DNA of 64,000 bases from Ceratotherium simum simum (Eukaryota; Chordata; Mammalia; Perissodactyla; Rhinocerotidae): NCBI RefSeq assembly GCF_000283155.1, contig NW_004454239.1, positions 8,019,983-8,083,982 on the forward strand, given 5' to 3'. The notes under the pieces are model-generated. The model worked only from the letters and a program-made list of their open reading frames with translations. It made no database searches and was not told the origin of the DNA. Within the stretch, counting starts at the first letter, position 1. Each line of letters begins with the position of its first letter. Both the position numbers and the translations under genes were made by a program. Below are positions 44,737 through 55,190 of the stretch, piece after piece.

Positions 44737-45509
44737 CTCTCCTTCTCCACCCAGTTAAGCTCCAGTCTGTTTTGCCCTCAAGTGACCACTGTCCCTGGGG
44801 GTGTTTGCAGCACCTGAGAAGTGCATCTCGTCACCCAGCCTGGGGGTGGCATGGGGCTTCTGCCGGGGCCCCACAGCCTCCCGGCGGGCGGATGCGCTGA
44901 TGATTCTGCCCCCTCCGTGGGTGGGCTCTCTAGGGCGGGGGTCACATAGCCTGGGTAAGAGTAACTGGAGACACTGTAGCTGTTTACACAATAAGCGATA
45001 TTGTTGTTTTATTTTGTGCTACAGTTTTCCCTAACTCTAGAAAACATAGTGCTAAAAAAACCCCAAAAACAGACATTACAATCTTCCTCACATCTTGGGT
45101 TTTTGCTAAAGATTAAAAATGTTACTTCTTTAATGGGTTTCTGAAATTGCTTTGGAAATGCTATCACATGATCAAAACGCACCAGGCAGTAGTTAGAAAA
45201 ACAAATAATACTCGTTCCTCATTTGCCTAAAACTGTCAGGGGATCCTGCAATCTGTGAATAGCACCCAGTCTATCCTGGAGTCCTGTGTGCATTGGGGAA
45301 ATTCATGTGACTCTCTTAGAAGCGTCACTTAAGTGATGCACACGGCCGTCAGTTTGCTCCATTTCTGCAGGCTGGAGCTGTTACGGCTGAGAGGCTGTGT
45401 GTGCTGGCAGGGGGAGTCTGCGCAGAGGCGGGAGCAGGAGGCAGGACGAGGCAGGTCCCCGAGGAGGCTCTGGAGGTCCTTGTGAGTCTCTGCATCCGGA
45501 GAACCTCAC
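44737..45509. promoter_or_regulatory. Unassigned; AT-rich candidate CNE at 45000-45390
   Basis: From about 44990 to 45390 the DNA is AT-richer, non-repetitive and without frames. It holds the 12-bp palindrome TCACTTAAGTGA at 45325-45336, two overlapping NK2-type CACTTAA/TTAAGTG sites. Regulatory function is inferred. 44737-44990 is GC-rich and unassigned. Confidence 0.28.
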
Positions 45510-45605
45510 ATGGCTGTGTGATCAGGGCGGGGCAGGCTCCTTAGCCTGCCTGAGCCTGGGTTTCCCCATCTGTAAAGCAGACACCATCCTGTGACTGGCA
45601 TCCTG
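45510..45605 (+). repeat. MIR SINE fragment
   Basis: Sense MIR core: 'ctccttagcctgcctgagcctgggtttccccatctgtaaagcagac'. A small direct duplication (catcctgtgactg) follows at about 45586-45612. Confidence 0.72.
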
Positions 45606-46109
45606 TGACTGTGTCCTGTCCTGCAGTGTCAGAAGGGGGCCACAGGGCAGGTTTGTCCAAACGCAGAGATGTGTGTCCTGCTTGGATGTTGGTGCCCCAC
45701 CCCGACTGCACATCGTGGGACCATCCTCGTCCCCAAGGCCCAGCACTGTTAGCGAAGGAGAGGAAGGCAGCTTAATTCTAGTCTCTTAACGCTAAGGAGA
45801 GACCGTGTGCAGGTCAGGGGTACTTTTGGGGCAGGGGCTTCCTGGCTGTGCCTGCTCATCAGACAGTACAGGCCACGCCCACTCCACACAGCTGCCTTCT
45901 AGGTGAAGTGGGGGCCGACAGCCCAGTTCTCAGAGCACTGGTGAGGCCGGGTGGCTCATGCAGGACAAGCACCTGGGCGAGGTCTGGGCTGCGGAAGGCC
46001 CTGGAGGGGCTGCTAGTGACGGTCATGGCCATGTCCCTGCAGTCAGGGTGGAGGGTCCCGCGTGCAGCAACAGGAGCCCACAAGGAAGCAGGAGCACGCA
46101 GGCGGGGAA
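45606..46109. other. Unassigned GC-rich sequence
   Basis: No repeat or gene recognised. Confidence 0.35.
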
Positions 46110-46245
46110 GAGGCGGCATGGTGCAGGTGTGCGGAGCGTGCTCGCGGCGGAGTTCAAATCCTGGCTTTGTCATCTGCCACTGTGCGAGCTCGGTCCAGGG
46201 GTGGACCCCTCAGAGGCCTGCGATGCGGTCATCAAAGTGTTTGCC
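46110..46245 (+). repeat. MIR SINE fragment
   Basis: Sense MIR: 'gtgcggagcgtgctcgcggcggagttcaaatcctggctttgtcatctgccactgtgcgagc'. The 3' part decays quickly. Confidence 0.65.
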
Positions 46246-46909
46246 TCATGCGATGTTGGGAGGTTAGCTGGGAAAACAAGGGTAAGAGTAAGCCCCAGCA
46301 AGGCCTCCGCACGTGTGGGCAGAGGAGGGGGAGCGGGGCCCTCGGACGCTTCCTGGGAGAGAGGCTGCTGAGAAGCAGGGCTGGGATGTGAGGGAACCAT
46401 GCTCCAGGTGGGCAGCCAGGCAAGTGGCAGGTGCAGAGAGGGAAGTGCACGGTGTGTGTGCGTGCCCTTGCTCACATGCTGTGCACGTGTATTGGTGTGC
46501 ATGTGTATGCCCATGGGGGAAATCTGGAGTGTGGAGTGGGACGCTGTTTCAGGGGAGGGAGGGAAGGAAGGCGGTGGGGCAATCCCCACCGCCTTCTTCT
46601 GCTGGGCTCTGGCCTCTTGGGCAGGAGAGCAAGGCTCTGTGGAAGTCACAGGTGTCCCCAGGGATGGCAGTGGGAAGGTGGGCACTGAGTCACATCCAGA
46701 GTAGACGGGCCGTGGTGCCAGCCCCAGGCCAGCTGCCCCTTCTCGAGCGGTGGGGTCATGAGACTGGGACTCCTGAGAGCGTTGAGGAGCCCTATGCCAG
46801 GCCTGGTGGGCAGGGCGGGTGGGTTACACGAGGCCTCTGCTCCTGGAGCTCAAATCTTGCCTGAGGCCACGGTGGGCTCTCCCATACCGTAGAAAGTCAC
46901 ATCCCAGGG
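46246..46909. other. Unassigned GC-rich sequence
   Basis: A 183-codon plus frame (46313-46864) has no recognisable domain. A (GT)-rich patch is at 46445-46512. Confidence 0.35.
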
Positions 46910-46945
46910 GCGGTGAGTGTGTGCATGTGTGTGTGTGTGTGTGCT
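46910..46945. repeat. (GT)n microsatellite
   Basis: gtgagtgtgtgcatgtgtgtg-type run of about 36 bp, likely polymorphic in length. Confidence 0.9.
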
Positions 46946-47039
46946 GTGGGAGGAATGGGGTGGCTGCCGTGTCATTCCAGCCAGATGTTGCCCTGCAGGC
47001 TCATGAGCCTCCAGCGGTTCAAGAGAGGGTGCAAATCTA

Positions 47040-47085
47040 CTGTGCGTGTGTGTGTGTGTGCATGTGTGCATGTGTGTGTGAGAAA
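47040..47085. repeat. (GT)n microsatellite
   Basis: About 45 bp of TG with CATGTG interruptions. About 95 bp from the previous (GT)n. Confidence 0.9.
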
Positions 47086-47989
47086 ATCTAATTCTAAGAA
47101 GTTGGCAACTAATTCCAATAATTAAAAATAAAATACACAGAACAAAGAGCAGCCATCCATGGGCCAGATCTGGCTTGTCGCTCCCTGTCTGCGACCCCGA
47201 GTCCAAAAGGATGTGGGGCCAATTGTGGTCAGGGCAATAGCAGGGCCTGTGAGGGCCAGTCTGAAAGGCTTCCTGGAGGCCCTGCAGCTCTGCAGATGGT
47301 GTGTGCTCCTGGAGACAGGTAGCTGGGAGGGCCTGGAGCAGTGCGACCTCTCCCTGTGGCTGTCAGTCCTGGCCCTGACTGGCCGTCCCCACAGGTATCA
47401 GTTCCCTCATCTCCCCAGCGGGGGCCTGGGGCCGACATGCCCTGGTCCAGGATGTCCTGTGGCCAGTGGAGGAGACCTCTATGAGTGGCCATTGTTTGAG
47501 CAGGTGGCCCCACAGTGTCCCCTGTCCTGTCCTTGCACTGCCCAGGGAGACCCCCCACCCTGATTTCACTGCTGCTCCGCTCAGCCCAGCAAGGTGCCAG
47601 GACCATGTGCCTGTGGCTGCCCTAGAACGTTAGAAAGTGGACCCGAGAGGGCAATGCTTAACCCAATGGAGGCGCTCTGGGTGGAGCAGAGGGCCTTACC
47701 AAGCCTTCATCCCGCATACTGTCTCCCATGGTCCCGGGGTGCGCTGGCCCTGGGATGAACCAGCCTCCTGCCCACCTCAGGGGAGGCTCCCACGAGGGCC
47801 AGCCCTCCCGGGACCCAGGTCCCAGGAGAGGCCCTCAGCCACCCTTCCGCCTCAGCGTACCTCACGCCGTTCCCTGCTCGGACCGCTGTTCCTGGCACAA
47901 AGTCAGAGTTTCTGGGGCCCAGGGAACCCCTGCCTCCCTTCAGAAGTGGGGCCTGGGGCTTCCTGCTCCCATCTTTTGAGCGAGTCCAG
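47086..47989. other. Unassigned GC-rich sequence
   Basis: Frames up to 147 codons without domains on both strands. No repeat named. Confidence 0.35.
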
Positions 47990-48280
47990 CATTTGTGCAG
48001 GTAGCTGGAAGAGCCAGAAATGTAATGATTTATAAAGAAGTGATTAAAAAAATAAGGGGGGGGGGCGGGCGGCAGCCCCTGTGCTAAGAAAGCCGGCGTC
48101 TGCGCATCCTTTCGCGCTTTTGGAGAGCACAAGCGGAAAACCAAATCCATATATTATGGGAGGGAAATTCCATTAATTCGAGAGGAAATCGAGACCAGAT
48201 ATTAGAAGAATATATGGTAGTTTTTCTATGAGGGATAGAAATCATGGGGCTGACACTCATAATTCCCTGGCGCCGGCGTG
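47990..48280. promoter_or_regulatory. Candidate CNE with G-run
   Basis: Non-repetitive AT-rich sequence on both sides of a G10 run at about 48056-48065. Words include 'gaaatgtaatgatttat', 'gtgattaaaaaaataag', 'ccatatattatgg', 'ccattaattcg' and 'gaagaatatatggtag'. No coding frame and no repeat. Enhancer role is inference. Confidence 0.28.
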
Positions 48281-48563
48281 CTGTGAGTTACGGGCTGGGG
48301 GACCCGGAACCCCCCGTCCTCTGCCCGACCCCACTTGCCCCTCTTCTGCTGAGCTTGTGTCTGCACTTCCACACAAACCTCCACTACAGGGGTTTATAAC
48401 TCGTCATAAAACCTGGCTCCAGGGCTGGGACCGGCACGTGAGGTCTCAGTGTGGTCACGTCCGCCTCCTTCCTCTAGGGGCTTAGAAAGTGGATTTACTG
48501 GGTGGAAAAGACGGCTAATATGTTCTGAGTGGAGAAGAGAGTAAGGGAGGGGAGGTGTGGATT
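48281..48563. other. Unassigned
   Basis: No feature recognised. Confidence 0.3.
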
Positions 48564-48975
48564 TGAGTGTGAATGTGTGTGCGTGCACCTCAGTGTGCAT
48601 GTGAGCATCCGTGTGAGTGCCTGTAGATGATCCACGTGTGAAAGCACGTGTGTATGTGTGTGCTTGTGGGTGTGTATATGTGAATTGTGAGCACATGTGT
48701 GCATATATGAGTATGAGAGCATTGTGTGAGTGTGTGTGGGTGTGTGAGCAGGCACACACAAGAGCATGCACATATGTGAGCACAAGGGCATGTGAGTGTA
48801 TAAACATGTGTAAATGCACCAATGGGCACATGTGTTAGTGTGCATGTGTGAGAATGTGCGCGTATGCACGACAGCACGCATGTGTATGTGAGAGTGTGCA
48901 CGCGTTGAGCGTATGGGCATGTGCGCACACAAGTGTGTGTGAGAACGTATGTGTGTGCGTGTGCTCCTGCATGTT
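48564..48975. repeat. Degenerate (GTGTGN)n alternating tract
   Basis: About 410 bp of nearly continuous purine-pyrimidine alternation built from GTGTGC, ATGTGA, GTGTAT and similar units, with no fixed period. Such tracts can adopt Z-DNA under supercoiling. The His/Thr-rich open frames on the minus strand (three overlapping, 112-145 codons) are a composition effect. Confidence 0.9.
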
Positions 48976-49169
48976 GGAGGGGTTATTGGGGTGGGGTGAA
49001 GTTTTACACTCCCAGGGCTGTTTCAGTTCACAGGAAAGGCACTAGCTCAGAGCCCCGGCTCTTTATTCGGAGCCAAGGCGGCCCCAGACTGTGGGAGCTG
49101 CCGGCTCTGGATGGGCTTAGACTCCGAGTCCGTGGGAGCTGAGGGGCTGGGACAGCCACGGCTACCCAC
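48976..49169. other. Unassigned
   Basis: GC-rich spacer, no feature recognised. Confidence 0.3.
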
Positions 49170-49385
49170 GCCGAGCTCTCGCTGTGGGCCGGGCCCTGCG
49201 CTGAGCCTGTGGAGAGCCCAGGGTAGCCCACGTTCCCCACGCTCCCGACTATGAGGGAGGGGTCATTATTGTCTGAGGTTCAGAGGGGCGGAAACATTCA
49301 GAGGTCAAGCCACTTACACATGAAGAGGGGTAGCCTGGGCAGAGCTGGCTTGGCGCCTGTGCCATGACCACCATGCCCTGCCGCC
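49170..49385 (-). repeat. MIR SINE
   Basis: Antisense MIR: 'ctcgctgtgggccgggccctgcgctgagc', 'ggggtcattattgtctgaggttcagaggggcgg', 'gtcaagccacttacacatgaag', 'cctgtgccatgaccaccatgcc'. Confidence 0.78.
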
Positions 49386-50439
49386 CTCTGATTTGGAAGG
49401 CGCCTGAGGACCACCCAGTGCGGTGTGACCATCCTACCCATGGGGAAGGATGGTGAGACGGTCTGAGATGGAAAAGCCTTGTCTGAGGTCTCCTACTGAG
49501 ACTAGCACCCGGCCCCAGGCCCCAGGGCCCTTCCCTGCTGTGCCATTGGGCAGGAGCAGGAGGGTGAGTGTGTTAGAGAGCAGCCTGAGAACGCGGAGCC
49601 CCAGGGAACAAGCTCAGGTGCGGGATCTGGGGGCGGCGGAGCCTCAGGGACAGCCGGCCGGGCTCCTGGCTGCTCCTCCTCTCCCTCCTTCCGGCTGCTG
49701 GCTCGGGTGCCCTAGAGCACACCGCCTCTGAGAGCTCCCGGCCCCGAGCTCGAAGGGACGCACGGCTGTTTTCCCTAGTTCGGTGGGACAGTCTCGGGAA
49801 GGACCCCGGCTGGTCTGGCTCAGTCACAGGGCTTCCTGGAATGCTCGTGGGCAGACCCTAACCGAAGCCCTCGTTTGGAGTGGCAGTAACTTCCAGGCCG
49901 AGGGAGGGCAGTCGGGCAGATGAAGGACACCAGCCTCCCCAGCATGCACGTTTCTTTAGATCACACAGGCCCGCAGAGCTGTGCATGCACAGCCTCGGGC
50001 ACACACGCCCCCAGTTGCACACCCCCACCTGCCCTGCCCTGGCAGGGGGAACCTGGACTTTCCCTGGCTTTGCACTAGCCGTCTGGGAAGGGCCAGATAC
50101 ATGAAGGGAGGAGGGGAAGGTCTGTGAGCGGCGCTGGGAAGAGAGGGTCTGTGGGGTTGGGGTACTGGACACTCCTTTATGGAGAAAGAATCAAGGCCTG
50201 GATTTGTGAGTCGTGGGGCAAGGAGAAGGAGGCTGAGCTGGCCCAGGCAGCCCTACACGGAGCAGGGCCAGTGTGCTGCCACCAGCGGCTGTGGTGTCCC
50301 CACAGTTCGCCGCCTCCTCTGGTGCAAAGAACGTGCTCGAAAGACTATGGGCTTGTTTCCCAAGGAATCAGCTTCTCGTGACAGGGAAGTGACTCAGTGT
50401 GTCCACAGATCTGATCCTTGCTGTGTTTGTATCCCGGGG
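49386..50439. other. Unassigned GC-rich sequence
   Basis: Highest local CpG density near 49620-49770 ('gggggcggcgg', 'cagccggccggg'), too short to call a CpG-island promoter. No gene frame recognised. Confidence 0.35.
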
Positions 50440-50565
50440 GAGTGTGGGGCGAGGCCCAGAGAGGGTGAGGGCTGGGCTGAGGTCACACAGCCAGTGAGGG
50501 CCCAAGTGGGGTTCAGAAAGCAGATGTTCTGGCTCCACAGCCCATGTTCCCCCCTCTCCCCCCAT
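50440..50565 (-). repeat. MIR SINE fragment
   Basis: Antisense MIR: 'gaggcccagagagggtgagggctgggctgaggtcacacagccagtgagg', 'agatgttctggctccacagcccatg'. Confidence 0.82.
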
Positions 50566-51304
50566 GGTGGCTAGGGCTTCTCCTAGGTCTGGCTGTCCTT
50601 GGGGAGGACACTGACCCTCATAAGAGGACCCCAGGCTGTGCTCAGCGTCCCCCTCTGCTGCTCACCAGGGCAAGACAGGGATGTCACAGCAGGACGCCAC
50701 TGGCCCCTGCAGCAGATGGGGCCTTGCTTCCCGCCTCCATCTTTATTGGCTGACATGCGCTGGGCCTTTTACAATCAAAGAAATCTAGAAACAGCTGCTC
50801 ACCATATGTGCCCTCTGGGAAGCTGCAGAGAACTGAATGTACTGCAGGTCCCGGGAAGTCCCGCAAGCAGAGTCCAGCCAGAACTCGAGCCTGAGGCGGG
50901 GCCCGCGGCCCTGCTGCCTGGCCTCGCGCGGGGTGCTCCACGGCCCAGAGTGGGTGCTCTGCAGAGAGGGCAGCTGGGCCAGGGGCCCCGCCTCGCCTTC
51001 TCCGGCCTGCCCCAGAAACCCAGTGTGTGCACACATGCATGTAAAAGAGAGAGAGGATAAAGGGTGATTAGAAACCAAAATGCCAAATGAAGGCTTAGCG
51101 GGGTTGTCTGCCTTTTAATGTAATTGTGAGAGGAGACATTGAATGTTCACTGCTTGCAGGCTGGGCCAGGAGAAAAACTCCAATCAAACAAAAAAGCCTC
51201 GTTTTCTGTGACTCAGAGTCTCTTCCAGGAGGGCGGCCCGCTGCTCCAGCTTGCAGCTGCTTCCCAAGGCAGAGCCTAGAAACGCCCCTGCCGGCCACAT
51301 TCTG
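50566..51304. promoter_or_regulatory. Unassigned; two small candidate regulatory blocks
   Basis: 50740-50830 has 'tttacaatcaaagaaatc' (TCF/LEF-type ATCAAAG), CAGCTG and CATATG E-boxes. 51060-51225 has 'ttttaatgtaattgtgag', 'ccaatcaaacaaaaaagcc' and a TGACTCA AP-1 word at about 51209. The GC-rich middle has overlapping open frames on both strands but no domain. Regulatory role is inference. Confidence 0.22.
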
Positions 51305-51370
51305 ACGAGTCAGCAAGCCCGTGCTGAGCTCCTACTGTGTGTGAGGCGGGATGCTGGTCCCGGTGGTTGG
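51305..51370 (-). mobile_element. L2 3' end scrap
   Basis: 'gtgctgagctcctactgtgtgtgaggcggg' resembles the antisense L2 3' end. Confidence 0.45.
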
Positions 51371-52287
51371 AGCAGGATCAGGGGAGGGCCGGCACCTCCC
51401 CCTTGACCATTACTGACACCTGAGGAAAGCTGTGGTGCGCTCACTCTCCGGGGGCTCGGGGCTCCCAGCTTTGCCTTCCTCATCTTGGTGTGTTGTGCTG
51501 GGGTCCTCTGGAGACCGGAGCGATCAGGAAAGGCTGCCAGGGAAGTCTGGGGTCTTCTGTTGTTTGAAGCTGCCCAGCACGTGGTACCTTGTAGCTGCAA
51601 CCTCAGGAAACTGAGGCACCGTATGTCCCCTCTGGAGACTCACGAAACATTCAATTCACTGAAGGTCCTCATCACGGTCCTACCGCAGTGAGGGTGGGCC
51701 TGTTTCTCCCAGGTGGCGAGACTGATGGATGGGGTGCAGGCGGGTTATTCTGTGAGGTGGTCCAGGAACAGGAGTGCCCACTGGGAAAGGTGAACCACTT
51801 GGACGACCGGGCTCTTTCCTCCTGGGGACCCTCTGAGGCGCACGTAGAACACACGTGAGACTCGCCACCAGAGACACGAGAGGAGGGAAGAATTGATCTG
51901 CAGGTGCGCATCCCCTGCGGCCAGCATTGCTAGGATGGTAACTCCGCTGTGCTTCAAGGGTGGGCGTGCACCAGGACGGAGAGGGGTTTCCCGGGCCCCC
52001 CAGGGGCAGAAGCAGAGGCCCCAGAGCAGAGAGCAAGTGATGCGGGGGCCGTGGAAGCAGGTGCTGCCCGCCACTGCTGCCCGCAGCTGAGAGATGGGGC
52101 AGGGCCATGTCCAACATGTCACTGTTGCCCCCACTTCTTGAAACCTGGAACTCTGTCTTGGTAGCACGCTTTGAAATGTGGGGCCAGTGGAAAGTTCCGC
52201 TGGGCCCTTGGGAAACTGGTCCAAGGGACCATGCATGAAATTGCAAGCCTGGGCTTTGTTTGTGATGCCTCCATGACATCTCTGTCA
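51371..52287. other. Unassigned GC-rich sequence
   Basis: The 202-codon minus frame (51680-52288) has no recognisable domain, and its first codons are adjacent to a repeat. I do not call a gene. Confidence 0.35.
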
Positions 52288-52845
52288 CTCACTCACTCAT
52301 TCATTCGGTCATTCACAAACTCTTATGGAGCCCCTTCTGTGGGCCAGCTGTGCTGCGGGACGAGACAAGCAGCCCTTGTCCTTGCCCCAGCTCTTGAGAG
52401 GCCCCTGGTCTAGGGCAGGGGTCAGCAAACTTTTCTGTAAAGGACCAGATGGTAAATATTTCGCCCTTGTGGGCCGTGTAGCCCCTGTTGTAGCAGGCAG
52501 CAGCTGTAGACGGTATGTAAACAAATGGGTGTGGCTGGGCTCCAGTGAGGCCGTACTTACCAAAACAAGGGACAGGCTGAATTGGGCCTATGAGCCACAG
52601 TTTGCTGACCCATGGTCAGCATCTGTGGAGACGCACAGGCCAAGTTTCAGAAAGCCCAGAAGATAGTGCCATCAGCTCTGCCCAGGGAAATCACGAAAGG
52701 CTTCACATGAGCCAGGTCTTGAAGGATGAGTAGGAGTTTGCTGGATGGAAAAGTAGGGGAAAGGCATTCCAGACAGAGGTACTCACCTGACAAAGCACCC
52801 TGGGTGCATGGTTCTGAAGATGAGACTCCCCATAGTCGTGGGGAT
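52288..52845 (-). mobile_element. L2 3' end interrupted by a hAT MITE
   Basis: Antisense L2: 'ctcactcattcattcggtcattcac', 'gtgggccagctgtgctgcggg' and 'cttgccccagctcttgagag', up to 52415. After the MITE it resumes with 'tgagccaggtcttgaaggatgagtaggagtttgctggatgg' and 'ggcattccagacagagg'. The two halves are in L2 order, so the MITE inserted into a pre-existing L2. Confidence 0.85.
52416..52614. mobile_element. hAT-Charlie MITE (MER58-type)
   Basis: 199 bp with terminal inverted repeats CAGGGGTCAGCAAACT and, reversed, CATGGGTCAGCAAACT (15 of 16 match). The internal wording is 'ggtaaatatttcgcccttgtgggccg', 'gtaaacaaatgggtgtggctggg' and 'gaattgggcctatgagccacag'. A non-autonomous DNA transposon. 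The family name is recalled from memory. The 8-bp TSD is eroded. Confidence 0.85.
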
Positions 52846-53244
52846 GTGAAAGTTGAATGTCGCAAGAGGAAAGTGACATTCACAATGAATGAAAATTAAG
52901 GCAAGATTCTCCAGGAAATATTTTCAGATAAGACAACCAGTGGGCAGTTTTAGAAGCAGAGTAGGGTGGGAGGAGAAGACAACTCTTCTTTCCACACTGG
53001 GAGTCTCTCCCCCAGGACCACCCCTGAGCACTCGGGCCTCTGATGCATGTGCGGGGCTGGTCTGGAGGATCTGCCCTGCACTAGGGGTTGTCAGGGCCCT
53101 CAGGACCTGATTCCGCCTCACAGAGCCCCATGCCGCCTCCCCGGGCACCAGGGTGGACCATGGCCATGCAGGTGGTGTCAGCGACGATTCTCTGCTTGCT
53201 CAACTTTAGTCAGGCTCCTGAAACTTCTAGGCCCCTCTGTGCAT
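52846..53244. other. Unassigned
   Basis: Mixed sequence. It may hold the 5' part of the LTR that becomes readable at 53245. Confidence 0.3.
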
Positions 53245-53615
53245 TTCCTTGTAAAATCCAGTTTTAGCAAGAACTCCCCACCCTCGATATCTGACCAGGT
53301 CCTCATCCCCTCCACCCCGCAGGTGATGTCAGATCCCCTGTCCTGCCTTCAGCAAGAAACCCGTCAGGTCGGTTCAGTCAGCAACCCCCACCCCCGATGT
53401 TTTCTCTTAGTAATTTTCCGTCCACTGACCCCCGCCCTACTCCTTGGCTGTAAATCCCCCCTGGCCCAGGCTATATTCGGGGTTAAGCCGGATCTCTCTT
53501 CCCCACTGTAAAACCCTACTACAGTGGCCCTACACCTATCGCCATGGTCCTGAGTAGTCTGTCTGCCTTACCATCTTTAACAAGGGTCATTCAATATTTT
53601 TTTCTTTAGCATCAG
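53245..53615 (+). mobile_element. ERV LTR 3' portion
   Basis: 'agcaagaactccccaccctcgatatctgaccagg', 'aggtgatgtcagatcccctgtcctgccttcagcaag', 'ggctgtaaatcccccctggcccagg' and 'cactgtaaaaccctactacagtgg' follow the usual U3-R order of a mammalian ERV LTR. The polyadenylation hexamer expected near 'cctgagtagtctg' is mutated. 'ttaacaagggtcattcaa' fits the LTR end. Family not named. Confidence 0.6.
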
Positions 53616-55034
53616 CAAGGGCCCTGCAGGGCCCCAAGGCTTGAATCCTCCGGAGTGTGTGCCCCGAGGCAGGCCCTCCAGGGGTGGTTGGTGGCAGGTT
53701 TCCTGGAGAGTGTCAGCAGGGTGTGCTGGGAGGGGAAATTTGCGGGCCGTCTGCCTGCCCAGCTCCAGGGTCTCCAGCCATGCCTGGGGCTGGGCCCTCA
53801 GGCTTCCCTTCCCCTGTGGGCACCTGGAGGGCTGGGGCTGCCCTCTTTGCTGTGCCAGCCTAGCAGCTGAGGGCCAGGAGCTCTCCACTGCCCTCGTGCA
53901 GAGGGTGGTCAGCATTTCCACCATTCATCAGGGAAGCCAGCTGGGCCAGCGCAGGGGCTTCCAGACGCCTGGTGGCGTGGCCCTTAGCAGCAGGGCTGGC
54001 ACACTGGTCTGTGGAACGGGGGGCTCCTTGCCTCTGAACCGACAGTTTCTGAATTTTGAACCGCAGTTCTGGGTTTGTGCTGAAGCCCTCCTCTCTCCCC
54101 ACTCTCTGAAGAGCAAGGGGGTGGTCTGGAGGGTGAGGGTGGTGAAAGCAGCAGGTCAGTGTCTGTCGTCACAAAACTGCTTCACAACAAACATCCCTGC
54201 GTGCAGCTCTAAGTGCTTTTGCCCATCGTCAGTGGGCCGCCGGGTGGTGCTGCTAGCCCGAGCTGGTATTGGCGAGGCTCCCCAGTCGCCTGCGGCCACT
54301 TGCGGGTTGGCTAGGCGGCTTTGTTGACCTTCACTTTTGATCTTCTTCCACGCCCGGGGCCTCAGCTGGGCCCATGGGCCGATCTGCTCTGCTCCACGTG
54401 TCTCCTCCTCCAGCCGGCTGGCCTGGACTTGTTCTCTGGGCGAAGGCAGAGGAGCAAAGAGAGCGGGAGCCTGGCCTTGATGGACACACCGTCACTTCCA
54501 CTGCATCCTATTGGCCAAAGCAAGTCGCAGGCTGGGCTGGACAAGGAGAATTCAGCTCTTGATGGGTCACAGGGCAAGGGGCCTGGAGGCAGGAGGGCGA
54601 GGCCCTGTGGCCGTTTTTGCTATCCGTCTACCGCAGGTGAACCCCTGCTGTGGGGCGGGTACTCAGGACTGACCTGCCTCCTGCAGGAGGAACTCTGGGC
54701 GGCGTAGACAGAACCTTCCATCTGAATCATCATCCTCCTTCCCAGGGTCTTGATGAGTCTGCCCTCTCGTGACACAATCTTCACAGACCCTGTCTTGCTG
54801 AGATCCTGCCTGGACCCCAGAATCGTCTGGAAAGGAGATGTTGGCAAAAGGCAGCTTCGTTTTCCTCTCCCTCTCCCCAGCCTCTCCCGTGGGGTCAACC
54901 GTGGGGCCTTTCTTGGGGCCTCGGCTTCTGGTCCAGGCTACCTCAGGTTGTAAGTGGCAAGTAAGGTCTCCCTACACCCGCCGGGTGGCGTTGCCCCGTA
55001 TCAGGCCCTCGGTCTGCACCAGGCCCAGATGCGA
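53616..55034. other. Unassigned GC-rich sequence
   Basis: A 228-codon plus frame at 53641-54327 without recognisable domains. No repeat named. Confidence 0.35.
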
Positions 55035-55190
55035 GCTCTGCGTATTTACTTGGTTCAATTCCCCCAGCAATCCTAGGAGGTCATCCTCACTAGCCCCTTG
55101 TTCACATGAGGAGCTGGGGCTCGGAGAGGTTAAGTAGCGTGCCCAGGTTCTCCCAGCTAGGAAACGGCAGAGCCAGGAATCAAATTCAGC
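55035..55190 (-). repeat. MIR SINE
   Basis: Antisense MIR: 'ggttcaattcccccagcaatcctaggagg', 'cttgttcacatgaggagctggggctcggagaggttaagtagcgtgcccagg', 'aaacggcagagccaggaatcaaattcag'. Nearly complete. Confidence 0.9.

Noticed and set aside
48394..48932. Three overlapping His/Thr-rich minus-strand frames of 112-145 codons
   Set aside because: They are translations of a (GT)n-like tract that contains few stops in any frame. Simultaneous openness of several frames is a composition effect.
49620..49770. CpG-island promoter
   Set aside because: Only about 150 bp with modest CpG density. No TATA, no adjacent exon.
53641..54327. 228-codon plus frame as a gene
   Set aside because: No recognisable domain, Ser/Gly/Leu-rich low-information composition, overlapping frames on both strands, no conservation evidence available.
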